A DNA stretch of 64,000 nt from Rhyacophila brunnea. Lineage: Eukaryota > Arthropoda > Insecta > Trichoptera > Rhyacophilidae. Positions 11,140 to 22,444 of this stretch are shown here, piece by piece. The DNA is taken from the NCBI GenBank assembly GCA_022495005.1, contig JAGYXB010001001.1:558001-622000 (forward strand), written 5' to 3'. Both the position numbers and the translations under genes were made by a program. Under the pieces are notes generated by a model. The model was given only the letters and a program-made list of their open reading frames with translations. It did not search any database and was not told the DNA's origin. Position 1 is the first letter of the stretch, and the number at the start of each line of letters is the position of its first letter.

Positions 11140-11572
11140 TGTTACACTCCCAAATGGTCCCCATTTGGGGATGTCTCTGTGAATCTGGAGAAGCCCTAAT
11201 CGGTACCAAGCCAACAAATAGGAAGGGTTGATTACGAAAATAAATAATCATAAACCGGCAACGTTGTACATGGTTGGCGGCAAAATGTCAGATCGGCAAC
11301 ACCGCATTGGTATCGCTTCGTAAGCGGCCGTTTTTTTTGGCGCGGCGGCTGTTTGCAGCCAAATTGTAAACACATACATTTCGTCCTCCGTAAAAAAAAA
11401 TATATATAAAATGTAGTAACCTAGTAGATATTAACGCAAATAAACCTCGTCGTTTCCACCACAATTCCGGTGTGTTATTTGTCCACCTCCAAGTTTCGAA
11501 TCGAGACGAAAAACCATACATATAAACAAAGTGACAGCATCTTTTCACTTTCGAAAATGGAGGGAGATTACA
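11140..11572 (+). mobile_element. Solo LTR of a retrotransposon
   Basis: The element begins TGTTACACTCCC and ends GGGAGATTACA: TG...CA ends with a short imperfect inverted repeat. It is flanked by CTAT (11136-11139 and 11573-11576), or CTATT if the first T is counted as flank, a typical 4-5 bp duplication. Inside, TATATAAA at 11403 and AATAAA at 11439 are placed as expected for a U3-R-U5 order. No primer site, gag or pol is adjacent, so a solo LTR left by recombination is the best reading. Gypsy or Pao type cannot be decided. Confidence 0.55.
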
Positions 11573-12440
11573 CTATTCTTAGTTCAAAACCAACATAATC
11601 CGGTCCCGGGTTAGTTCTCAAAAAGAGGTTGATTTTGTAGATATAGGTATAATCACAAATTATGCAATCCATGCTTAAAATTAATTGAATGTACCTATAC
11701 AGGAAAATACTTATCTTATAAAACTCATTAATCCTATTTTAGTTAAAAATAAGAGTTTTTGTTCAAACAAATGCTGTTGTATCGTATTATCGAATAACTT
11801 TTGTTGTAGAATTTCTGCGCCAAGTCAAGGAAACTTTTTTGTCTACACAACGGTGTAATTGTTTCACTATATTTGTAGTTGTTCATCACTTTCCGTCGGG
11901 ATCGCCATTTGTAGTTGTTTGGTATTTTAATTTAGTACAATATTGTCCAACTACTAGATTTAATTTTAAATGGATACATATTTGATTAATAAACACATAA
12001 CTGTTTAAATCTCTCTATATTGTTTCATATTTATTTTAATATTATTGTGATAAAATGGCTTTATAATTTTGATAGTTTAATGTCATGTCTATTGCGGACA
12101 AACACAGTACATATGCGACGAACGATTATTCAATTGAGAGATTATTTGCGAACAGCTTAATTAAAAGGTTTGATATCGACTAACCATTACAGTGTAATGT
12201 AATGTAATATGATAAGTTCGAATGAAGAGTACTTAATTATCATCTGAGATGGTTAATTCTATTTTATATTGATATAATAATATGTTGGTATATATCCAGT
12301 TCTTCAAAAATTAATAAAAAGTTGATTTAACTAAACTGTGTTTTTGAACGTCATTGCCAATAGATTTTGACCTACCTTACCGAATAAAAATACGTAGGTA
12401 CATAGACCCACTATATAAAAACAAAATTAAATATTGTGTA
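11573..12440. other. AT-rich intergenic DNA, no feature seen
   Basis: No repeat member, coding frame or RNA structure recognised. Confidence 0.4.
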
Positions 12441-12609
12441 CATACCTACAAACTTATCTAAAGAATGGATGAGGGAGCCACTGTCGAAAACTGCCCAATA
12501 AAGACTCGCAACTAGACAAAATCTGACATTCGAATGAAATTTTCAAAATGGCGTCCTATAGTAGTTCGTAGTTCCATTTTTGGCCATTCTACATATAAGT
12601 TTGTATTGT
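12441..12609. mobile_element. Tc1/mariner-type MITE, copy 2 (eroded right end)
   Basis: Nearly the same sequence as the 170-bp element at 31440-31609: CCTACAAACTTATCTAAAGA at the left, GACATTCGAATGAAATTTTC in the middle and CCATTCTACATATAAGTTTG at the right. The last bases of the right inverted repeat have mutated. A TA precedes the left end at 12439-12440. Confidence 0.65.
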
Positions 12610-12775
12610 CCGGCAACTTCATCTTGGCTACGTGGCAAATCTGTGAACTACGTACAGCTAATCGAACTTCCGGTTTCAAATTAGGAACGCCCCCAAATTT
12701 TTCATTACATTTTTGACACTTCGTATTGGACGCATCTATCAATTTACGTAATTTGAAGCTTTTTATATTCAAAAG

Positions 12776-12863
12776 ATGTCTAACACAATACGAAATGATG
12801 TTCGAATTATTATCAGTAAACTTTTGATTTATTGCGAAGAAGAAAAAGAGTCGTATTTAAAAG
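12776..12863 (+). CDS. Orphan first coding exon, possibly transposon-derived
   Basis: ATG at 12776 opens 29 codons reading MSNTIRNDVRIIISKLLIYC and then EEEKESYLK, ending at AAG with the strong splice donor GTGAGC at 12864. The pattern of an amphipathic helix followed by EEEK resembles the N-terminus of insect proteins with a helix-turn-helix ahead of a DDE nuclease; this is from memory of the pattern and is uncertain. No continuing exon was recognised in the next kilobases. Read through without splicing, the frame continues to 12991 without recognisable motif. The mariner-type MITE ends about 165 bp upstream, where a 5' leader would lie. Confidence 0.3.
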
Positions 12864-15060
12864 GTGAGCCTATACAATACTTTCAACAAGCCCATTTTAC
12901 GGGTTCCTGTCATGTCAGGTATGTCAAAATTCAGTGTTGTAATACTAGAAATATTTCCCCAAATACTGGAAATTATGTTTGTATATTATAAAGTTATGTG
13001 TATCGTAATCTATTTTATTAATATTTTTAGACGTATAATAATTAAGTATAAATGATCATTAGTTAGTTAATGAATTGTCCTATTTTTTCCTAATTTTTAA
13101 ACCGATAAGTAGGTACATATTGTTTTAAAATTTATGTAAGGTGGATATAATTTAATTTATAGAAAATTATTTTCACAGTATGTGTTTCTACAACAATTTT
13201 ACTAAAAATACGATATAAAGACATCATTTGTAAATTATAAAACATGTGATTGGGTCATCAATATAATATTGAATATGTTATATCTTTCACTTCTACTTTT
13301 TTACTCATAATTTGTGTTCTAGTTATTTAATTAACAAATACCTGCAGCAATATTATCAGTTAATGTGGGTTCAATGATACATTTCCTTCCAAATTCAATA
13401 ATTACGCTGTAATAATTAACCTAATATAATAGTAATAATTAAGAGGTGAAATTATTTGAAAAAAAAATTCTATTGATATTTATTGAACAATAATTAGACT
13501 TATAAATTAATGTACTTATAAACTTACTGAGAATAGAATTGATATAAACTTAAAACCTAATTTCGCGGGATATGTTTTCTCAAAAAATGACAACACTGTG
13601 AAATATTCTATACGCGATAAGAGCGACTTCCTGTTGTTGCCTAAATAATGTTGTCGTACAGTAGGTCTGTACATACAAGGTTCCATATTTAAAATATAAA
13701 AAAGCACGTTTTACGGTGCGAAATAATTGGTTTAAATTTTGACGATGTTCTAAATTTAAAATCGAAAAACAATATTATTTTTTCACAGAGAATTTTTGAA
13801 CACTATTAACAACGTGAATTTATTTGAATTACCACTGTTATATCAAATAAACCGTGCGTTTGCTACACAATCAACACGGTATCTCTATTTTCCTTTGTCC
13901 CATCTCTCTACGCTCTGTGCATTTTTCCAATGCAGCCCATCTACCTTTTATATATTTTATTGTATGTGGACATAGCTGCTGGATTGCTTTGTCGTTAGCA
14001 ATATTCTTGCCACGTAGCAATGGTTCAGAAGTTTTCAAATTTTCTACAATAAAGTAAAAAAAAAACCATAATATGTTATTTACCATAGAGTTTGTCTACC
14101 TTTTATCGATATTTTTGTTTGTCTCCGATTTGGTTAAATTCACCGATTTATTTCATATTTTATACGTGATTTAGTACCTATACGAATGAAGGAAAAACTA
14201 TATAGCACCAGCCTAAATCTGAGATTGAGAATGGTTTACTGCTGTTTAATTGTGCACTGTTTATGTTGAATCTTAACAGCCTACCTCCACCCCTCGCCAC
14301 TGATATATATTATATATTATATTCTTGTTTAACTTAAATGCCACTATCATCTCTTTTATAGTTAATTGCTTTCTAAATGCAAATGATTAAAAAGCTAAAA
14401 TCATTCCCAGTTTATTCACAGTTATATAAGCATTTACTTATGCATTACTACAGTCTTCGTTTTCCACGTAATGAAGTTAAAATCAAAATAATTGATTCAT
14501 TGTACTAGTCATTTTATAGGATACAAGTTTGACTGTAAATCAGAGTCAATTCAGTCTACAAGGGGGTATAATATACACGTTTATTATGAAGAGCTCTTGT
14601 AATAATACTGTGCATTGGTGTAAAGGCACGAGCTTTAAGCTTCCCTGCGAATCGCTGCACAAACGTGGAAAGAAGAAGCCATTGTAGGTAACGATCGTAA
14701 CAAAAATGCATTACGCCAAACAACCCTGGCGTTATTGCGTTACAAGGGTGCTCTATGCGCCGAGGCCATTGTGGCAATGGAAATTTTCATGAACATCGCG
14801 ATTTATACGACTTAAATAGAAAAAGGTAAGCACGTATTTATTTACATTTCATTCTAGTTTTATTTTATAGTCTCGAAAGATTGTTTTATTATTAAGAATA
14901 ATAATAAATATACGGTTAAGTTCGTTATTATTTAAAATTAGCGCAGGGATTTTCTTTACTTGTATCACGTACGCTTTTGTATTGAATCGGTAAGAGGTTT
15001 TAACAGATTTTTTTTTGTTACAGTCACAACATTTAGGTGCATTGTTGCCTTGCTAAAAAA
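12864..15060. other. AT-rich intergenic DNA, no clear feature
   Basis: If the exon at 12776 is real this would begin with its intron. Nothing recognisable follows. CACCCCTCGCCACTG near 14287-14301 resembles a hAT right terminus without a partner. A minus-strand frame at 14556-14777 has no known motif. Confidence 0.35.
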
Positions 15061-15185
15061 TGTAACTTTGATCACATGTGTAACCTTGATCAAAATATAT
15101 GTAACCTAGATCATATATGTAACCCTTATCATTTTTGTAACTATGGCCATATATAAGTGACTTTTATCAAGTATGAGTAACACTA
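15061..15185. repeat. Degenerate minisatellite, 18-21 bp unit
   Basis: TGTAAC recurs at 15061, 15079, 15100, 15118 and 15136, followed by decayed units near 15155 and 15175. The unit is approximately TGTAAC-N2-TGATCA-N4-6, so TGATCA (or ATCA) follows each TGTAAC. Spacing is 18, 21, 18, 18 and about 19 bp. Units differ from one another enough to suggest an old array. Confidence 0.7.
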
Positions 15186-16303
15186 ATTTTATTTATGTCA
15201 CAATCGTGAGATTCAATAATTCAATTCAATTAATTTTTAACATATTTTGGGCATTACAAATTATAAGTTTAAGACGTTCACACCATGCGATGAAAGATTA
15301 TTATAAAGAATAAAAAACTAATAAAAGCGATAAAAATGAAAATATAAAAAAGGACAATATTATAAACATACAAAAGCAGTGAGAATAATAATGTGACAAT
15401 ATCCACATTATTTGACAATGGAAAAGATGATAAATTTCATTGATATATTATAATATTAATGGTATTGCTTATTGTCATAATTGAATATTATAGTAAGGAG
15501 TAGTAAAGATTTTAATTGACGTGTGTTATTGGTCAATATTGGTATTAATGAATTTCTTATTTGTTAGGAGTTAGTTATTTTATTTTAATCATCATATTAG
15601 CAGCTTTGATAGAATAAGTCTTTTTTTATGATAAAACACTTATGTATTGAATATCTATCTTTTTAAATATTATAATAATATTATATGAGTAATGGCTGAA
15701 CGCATTAAAAAGACAATATTTGATTTATTTAATTCCCGTAATTCAATAGTGTATAGATCCGAATGAACCCGTATGAACATTGTGGATAAATTTACTGATA
15801 TTTAAAATATTTTAACCGTTGAAAATTTTACATAAAGTTGACAGGATTACATTAAAATAGCTTTTTGATATAATAAAGCCATTCGATGTAGCAAGTATTT
15901 AAGTGTTAGAACATATTGCACAATTTTAATTAGATAATTGTATATCTAATCTTATCAATTATCATGTCTATTTCCGTGATCAACACACCGGTCTTTACTC
16001 ATCTGTGATGGTTTTACTTCGTTATGTAGTTACATAACGATGTGATGTGCGCAGACTTCAGTTTGTATATTCGTTATTGCATAAACTGTCAGCTGTTATT
16101 ACAAAATAACAACCCATACTGTGTCCCTGTGGAGCGTCATTTGCATATCACACTGCCACAAAGCTTTCTAAAGTGCATTTCTGTTGCATGCATTCATGGC
16201 GTGCTTAATACTTGTATTACGCCATATGATGCGATTGTATTTTTGAATGGCACCCAAATAATTAATGATACTTATTAAATTTATTAAAATATATTATTAA
16301 TTA
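15186..16303. other. AT-rich intergenic DNA, no feature seen
   Basis: A plus-strand frame at 16042-16278 (78 codons) has no recognised motif. No repeat family member found. Confidence 0.4.
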
Positions 16304-16515
16304 CAGTCTCGATGGCCGAGCGGATTAAGCGTCGGCTTATAACGTCATGGGTCCCAGGTTCGAATCCTGGGTCTGGCAAAATACACGTCATATTGTTTTT
16401 CAATTCGCGTTTGAGTCGGATAACATCTATTTCTCGTGACTACAAAAATCTGCAAATACAAACCTTATGATCTTTAAATTCTTATTAGATCGGACATGGC
16501 CAAAAAAAAGAAATC
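16304..16515 (+). repeat. tRNA-headed SINE, family 1, copy 2
   Basis: The best-preserved head of the family: box A TGGCCGAGCGG, box B GGTTCGAATCC and CTGGGTCTGGCA. The body starts ATATTGTTTTTCAATTCGCG and ends GGACATGGCC followed by an A-rich tract. The head descends from a tRNA of Leu or Ser type judging by GGCCGAGCGG. RNA polymerase III promoter boxes look intact in this copy. Confidence 0.8.
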
Positions 16516-16924
16516 ACAATACTATCAATGGTAATTTAATTATAAATTTTGAAAATAACACAAAAATATAATAAGGATTACCGAATATGGCTATAAGAAA
16601 GTACAATTCTCGAGTGTGGAGAAAATGGGATAAACTTAAACACGTGATATTAACGTGGGTATAATGAATAACAAATCAATGGGTGGTTAGTAAGTCGTAT
16701 AATATAAAACTGTTTAATAAACCCTCCAGTTTAATTATATTTTACCGGTTGTATTCCACAAGCGAGTGTTCTACAATGCGTTCTACAATTCCGTGCACGC
16801 CAGGCCGGCCATAGGAAATGTGCATGTATACACGCTTTACTTTACACTCATTATCATTCTAGCCCCGGTGCATTATTTTAAATAATTTAATATATTCTAC
16901 ACAAACTTTATATCTATGATATTA

Positions 16925-17370
16925 TCAGTCTTTAAAAGTTATATCTCATTAGTTAACTCCATTAATTTCCATTAATTTCCAATACGTTACCATTGTTCCT
17001 AGAATGTACGATTTTACACCTCTTGGAGTGTAGTATTTTTATTGTTTATTAGTAATGATCTATTATTAGGTTTTGACGATTTATTATAATACACTTATCG
17101 AGTGTATTTTTATTATTAAGATAGGGGGTTTTTCACTAACACTTCAACTATGCATAATTTTCTTTGTTATAATAATTGTTATTGTGACCCTTGATTTGAT
17201 ATTATGTAAGTAATGGAGTTTTTACCAAATTTATTGTATTGATTTATTATATAAGTTAGAGTTAAGAGTGTCAGTGTGTGTTTTGCCTTTGGTGAGTGTA
17301 CACGGCGCCTGAAGATGCCGAAGGGCGAAACGCGGGTCGAAAAAACGACGAAAATAGAATAGTACAAAAC
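16925..17370 (+). mobile_element. Penelope-like repeat, copy 2 (left arm lost)
   Basis: The interior matches the 2341 copy block by block: TATCTCATTAGTTAACTC, GAGTGTAGTATTTTTATTG, TAGGTTTTGACGATTTATTA, TAATGGAGTTTTTACC, and the right arm with GCCTTTGGTGAGTGTACACG and AATAGAATAGTAC. The left inverted arm is absent. The hammerhead-like core lies at 17309-17338 and here keeps GTC at the expected cleavage position. Confidence 0.6.
17309..17338 (+). ncRNA. Hammerhead-ribozyme-like core, GTC kept
   Basis: CTGAAGA, TGCC-GAAG-GGC hairpin, GAAAC, GCGG, GTC. With AC pairing GT this gives a two-base stem III and C as the nucleotide 5' of the cleavage site, the arrangement known from minimal hammerheads of Penelope-like elements and retrozymes. 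Stem I is weak: only the bases next to the core could pair. Confidence 0.3.
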
Positions 17371-18717
17371 TTAAATAAAACATTAGATACTTATGTATTT
17401 GATATTTTATGAATATGCATATAATGATAATAATATACTTACAGAATTAGAATAACTTTTAAAGTTATTTACTTTACTTACTTTTATTACTTACTTATTT
17501 ACTTACTTTATTTACTTTTATACTTACTATATATCCATATTATAGTTGGTACGTGATTCAATATAGATATTATATGGATTACGATAATATTATAATATAA
17601 CTCCCCGCTCAATGTCTAATAGTAATAATAAAGTACAAAATGAACAGCCACAGTATTTAGGCTGGTTTTATTTGAATAGTATCTTACGGTGTATTGTGGC
17701 CACAATATACACCACCTCGTCACTGTATATTTGGGTCAAGAACATCTGATTTAGCGGAAGCTGCGCTTGAATTTACGGCGTTCGGCGAAGGCTTCTGTCT
17801 GCAGGCTTTATTGCACTTTTAGAGGCGCCCCGTGCGCAATATCGCTGAACACCACTGTGTGCGGGTTTGTTTGCAACTTCCGTTTGTTGTGGAAAACTTT
17901 TAAAAGCTACACTCATGCAATCGGAAAGCAACACAGTAAGCTTTATGGCATAAAGCCGGATGAGAATCGCCTTTGACGCATTATTAAGAACCGCTATATA
18001 AATGAACTTTAAAAATCTGGTACATTGTGATAAAATTTTAATTTCTAACAATTTTGTTTTGTTTTATTACAGGTATGTCATACTTGAATAATTGCGCTAC
18101 TGACTACATTTAACTGACAGAAACAGCTGTGCCGATATACGATAGGATTTGCTGTAAGTAAGCTTATTGAAATTATAAAGGAACGATTTAACATTGAAAT
18201 TGTGCAAATTGTGATTACTTATACTGCACACAAATTACATTGTTTCCGTTATTGTTTTCTACTGCTCTTACATGTAGCCTATTACACCGTTTTCTTTCGC
18301 TCAACGTCGCTCTAACAGTCTAACCACTTCATATTTTCTGTCAAAACTATCGAATTTCCCGCTTATGTGGTATGTTTATAGTAACGTTACTTTATCTTGA
18401 ACAATCAATAGTCTATGTTAGTAATTACTATAATATTTTATTCATTCAATAATAATGTAAATTCTGATGAAAAAAAAAGAATATTTTTAATACACAAAGT
18501 TGCACTGCTCACCAGGCTTTCCGATCTGATCGCCCACAAAGCCCAATTTTGTTGCATTTAGACAATGTGCGGCGACATATGACTGCAAACGTAAAAATCT
18601 CTTCATTTAATAAATTATATGGCAATTTTATATTGACTTTTGTTTTATATTTTACTATTTAATTTGTAACTGTTCTCCATGCTCCTCTCTTCGAAAGGCA
18701 ACACCGTTTGAAACTGA
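17371..18717. other. Microsatellite-like tract and unique sequence
   Basis: An imperfect (ACTT)n / (TTTACTTA)n tract covers about 17465-17530. TTGTGGCCACAA at 17694-17705 is a perfect 12-base palindrome inside a longer imperfect one. The region 17740-17900 is less AT-rich, with opposing frames of 69 and 92 codons and no recognised domain. Confidence 0.4.
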
Positions 18718-18855
18718 ACCTGAATGTGTGGTGACCTCAGTCTTGTGTAAATGCTCCTGAAATATTTACAATCATAAAAAACTAATGTTTTGTTCCAAAA
18801 CGTAAGGTTCCTTAATACCTTATTATGACCGCATGTACTGCGGGACACTTGTGGT
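18718..18855 (-). repeat. Dispersed repeat family R150, diverged copy
   Basis: On the minus strand: a GCGGTCATAATAAGG block, CTTACGTTTTGGAA, ATTTCAGGAGCATTTACAC, AAGACTGAGGTCACCACAC. The same order occurs at 28231 (plus), 37262, 57325 and, truncated, 27560 (all minus). The origin of the family is unknown to me; it has no tRNA boxes. This copy is the most diverged. Confidence 0.5.
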
Positions 18856-19130
18856 TTGATGAGATGCTATGAACTTGGATATTATACTAAACAGTTTCAT
18901 CCGAATCAATATGGTATATGAAAAATATACAATCTTACAGCTATTTAACTAAAAAATATTATTGAAAAATAATAAGTACCTACAGTTAATTAAAATATTT
19001 AAATAACACATCTTATCTACTAATTAATAGGCACCCATGTAAATAATAGTGGTTGCAATTGTGTTTGAGGTCGTTAACGTTATGCTATGTTTTCCTAATG
19101 TGCAAAGGAGCCTTTTACGACACTGTAAAC

Positions 19131-19308
19131 CGCCGGCTAGACGGCAGCGACTTGCCTGCGCGGCATTATAGTTTGTGCAAACTACTTTTCCAGCACTTTT
19201 CGGTTTGCGCGAGCTACAGTTTTCTCGTCCATACACACGGGCTTCCTGATACAAACTGGTTTGCGCAGTTAGGTAAACTTGTAGTAAAGCATGAGCGTCT
19301 AGCCGGCG
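19131..19308. mobile_element. GC-rich MITE (178 bp)
   Basis: Perfect 13-bp inverted ends CGCCGGCTAGACG at 19131-19143 and its reverse complement at 19296-19308. The interior contains the palindrome GTTTGTGCAAAC and several TTTGCGC motifs and is much richer in G and C than the flanks. The overlapping frames of 86 and 115 codons are explained by this composition and are not called as genes. No clear target duplication was seen. Confidence 0.55.
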
Positions 19309-19492
19309 CTTGAAAGAGAAAACTACGTATTCGTTTAAAGCGTTGGGATTTACATCTTCTATTTCTTTCACTGCTGCAGTAATCCATCAGTTGGGCTATA
19401 TGAATAAAGTGATATGACTATGTATCGAAGGATTCCTCATAAGTCATAATTCATTTAAAAAACGACTTTCAGATAAGGTGGTTAAAGAAATA

Positions 19493-19918
19493 AATAATTA
19501 GAAGATAAAAAGAACTTTTTATATACAACGTTTTTAAATTTTCTGTTGAATCATATAGACTTGACTAGCTTTAACGATCAAAAAAAAATTGTAGTTGATA
19601 GAAATACTGAATAATTAAATGTCATTTCATATTGATTTCCATAGTAACGCACGTATATATTATTTAATAATTTAGTTGCTAGGACCCCCTAGCAACCAAT
19701 AATACCAATGAAATAACTTTTCATACAAAACAGAATTAACTAAAAATTAATTCAATTCTACTTGAAGATGGCTAAAAGTATTTAAAAAATGCATTGGCAT
19801 CGTGTTCTGATAATATATTCTAAAAGTTTCAAATGTCTAGCTAGTCGGGAAGTTAGTTAAAAATCGATTGCAAGATTCGTACCGGACAAACAACCACCGA
19901 ACAAATAAGAATACGACC
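19493..19918 (-). repeat. R480 dispersed family, copy A
   Basis: Read on the minus strand, it follows the family order: TTTGTCCGGTACGAATC, CGACTAGCTAGACATTTG, CACGATGCCAATGCATTTTT, TAGTTGCTAGG-type hairpin, ACGTGCGTTACTATGG, AAAACGTTGT and the end AAAAAGTTCTTTTTATCTTC. The start motif TTACAACGTTTTT is missing, so this copy is slightly truncated at its left end. Confidence 0.8.
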
Positions 19919-22030
19919 TATTCCATCAAAATATCAGTCGAATTATATTATGTTACATATAGACCAAGTCTTATGGTGCGGTCAACTCAAATTCGACGCG
20001 TCCGACACGCCTGCATTACAGGGATCTTCCAATAGAAATCTACCAGATTGTTAATACTACTAAAATAATTATTATTAAAGTAAATAAAATAACGTTACAC
20101 AATAATATTATATACAACATTTGTAACCCCGCCTAATGTCTCAGCTTATTTTCCTTCCTTGTGTTCTTATCTAAGTGATTTTAAATAGTCATGTAGGTGC
20201 ATTACAACATCGTCTAGATACTTTACAACCATAGATAAGGATAATTAGGAGACCTATTATGTATGTGCACTGCATAGAAATTTATATTTTCAAATCGTTA
20301 CCGAAATATTCCCATTTTATCGAGATACAATTATTTTCTTGTTATATAATTCTCCTCACAAAACTGGAGCTACATGTAACTTATTTTATTAAATTAACTG
20401 TGGAAATTGAATATCCGCATTATTTTATTAAATTACTTCTAGCGTTTGATTTTTTTGAATATGTTAGATCCAGAGAAAGTACCAAATTGGGTGGACGAAT
20501 AGTTTTCTGGCAGTATAAACATAAATAAAATATAACATTTTTATTCATATAACCTACATTCTGTGGATTTTCATGTGAGGGTCAACATCCCCAGGCCGTG
20601 TCAGAAAACTCTACGAGGTTGCAAAAACGCGTCAGTCAATAAATTAACTAATTGTGACATAAATCAATAATAGCTGACTGCAATTGATTGAATATTAATT
20701 TTCAGTATTATTCAATAATTGCAAAAAGGTACTTCAATAAATAGCTAATCACAATTGATGGGAAATGTACTCTCTATCATCGCGCCTTGGACTGAGTATC
20801 TCTCACCGAGTATTACCGTGTTACACTGTTAACTGTCGCAAATGTCATTTTACTTATTTATTCAATAAATTAATAAACTCTCGAACTCAATTCATTCAAC
20901 AACCACCAGGCATTCATCTCCAACACCAAGCACCCAAACCCACAATTTCCTTACTGCACTCATTTTCTGCTGACTAGATAATGATTTTTTAATTACCACC
21001 TTTAAAATGCACGTTAATTACATCGATCGCCCGCCTGCTCATTACGCGCCGAGTGCGTCTTCAGCGTCCAAAGTATTAATTTGGGTGGTTGACAATAATT
21101 ATTATGGATCAAGTCCATCAAAATGGAACCTGAGATATTTGGACCTAAAATTAAAACACCTTTTGTAAAATTCAGGAATGTTTTCACTATATATACTAAC
21201 CATAATTTGATAGTACATGGATCACTTTAAATAAATAGTCAAAACATAAAGTATATTCAGGCTTTATTAATATTAGCAAATACCTCTTTATACTGCTGAA
21301 GGAACTGTCAAAATGGATATGATTCAAATTTAATTTGATGTCTGTAAGCTCGCTCAACAAAAAGCGTTTACGTCAAGAGAATTTCGCTGGAGTGGGGGAA
21401 AAACAAACATTCACTCGCTTGGTCTAAATGCGGCTTGACATATCGACACATCCAAGTATTCTAGTAATAATTAATAAACTCGTGGTACTCTAATTGCTTT
21501 ATATAGCTCACTCGAGCTGTTTTAACCAATACACAGGTTATTCCGCCTTATTTACGCCGTGCATTAGTCGCACTGTGGGCGTTATTGCACCAACCCTTTA
21601 TGAATACAAATGTGACGACATTAGGTTTGTTGTTCGTATCTCTGCGGCTGCATACAGCACTAAAACGGTGATATGAATCGCCGTTTTAACGCTTCTTGAA
21701 TATCAATCTACGGTTTGGGTACATACGTAGCTCACACGCAGTTAGTGTGAGTTATTTCTTAGAGATGGACGTCTAACTTACTATGCCAAAATCAGCGACT
21801 TAGTTTTAGTGATAAAAGCAATTATATAATTTTTATTTAGAACGCTTCAGTGATAGTAAGAAAAAACATGCAATGTATTTCTATAAATAAATTATTTATC
21901 TTCAACAGTTTCATAAATATCCGCTCTACTAACTCGACTATCGTTTATCTATGAAAACACAAAAATAATATATCTATTAATGGTTGGGAGATCGCAGTTG
22001 TATTTTGCATCATATGTAGGTAGGTAATAA
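19919..22030. other. AT-rich intergenic DNA, no clear feature
   Basis: No repeat member, named domain or RNA gene was recognised. Around 20637-20760 several AATTGATTGAATATT-like segments face each other and may be the remains of a hairpin element. Frames at 20259-20528 and 20765-20977 show no motif. Confidence 0.35.
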
Positions 22031-22444
22031 AAAATAATTACAAGATATAAAGAACTTTTTATTTACAACGTTTTAAATTTTCTGTTAAATCATATAAACT
22101 TGACTTGAGTAGCTTAAACGATCAAAAAAAAATGTACTTGATAGAAATAATACTGAAATGTCATTTTGACATTCCATATTGATTTCCATAGTAACCCACG
22201 TATATATTAATAATTTAGTTGCTAGGACCCCAGACCAAACAGAATTAGCTGAAAGTGAATTCAATTTTACTTAAAGATGGCTAAAAATATTTAAAAAAAT
22301 GCATTGGCATCGTGTTCTGATATATTCTAAAAATTTCAAATGTCTAGCTAGTCGGGAAGTTAGTTAAAATTGATTGCAAGATTTGTACCGGATAAACAAC
22401 CACCGGACAAACAACAATACGAGCAGCTAATGAAAACGTTGTAA
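22031..22444 (-). repeat. R480 dispersed family, copy B
   Basis: It keeps both ends: the plus-strand text starts AATAATTACAAGATATAAAG and closes with AAAACGTTGTAA, i.e. TTACAACGTTTT on the minus strand. The internal hairpin segment is partly deleted (TAGTTGCTAGGACCCC is present but its partner arm is lost) and the palindromic GAAATGTCAAAATGACATTC region is kept. Confidence 0.8.

Noticed and set aside
16304..16377. Candidate functional tRNA gene (good boxes A and B)
   Set aside because: Acceptor and anticodon stems do not pair and a shared SINE body follows directly.
19024..19371. Minus-strand frame of 115 codons and opposing 86-codon frame
   Set aside because: Explained by the GC-rich MITE at 19131-19308, which lacks stops by composition.
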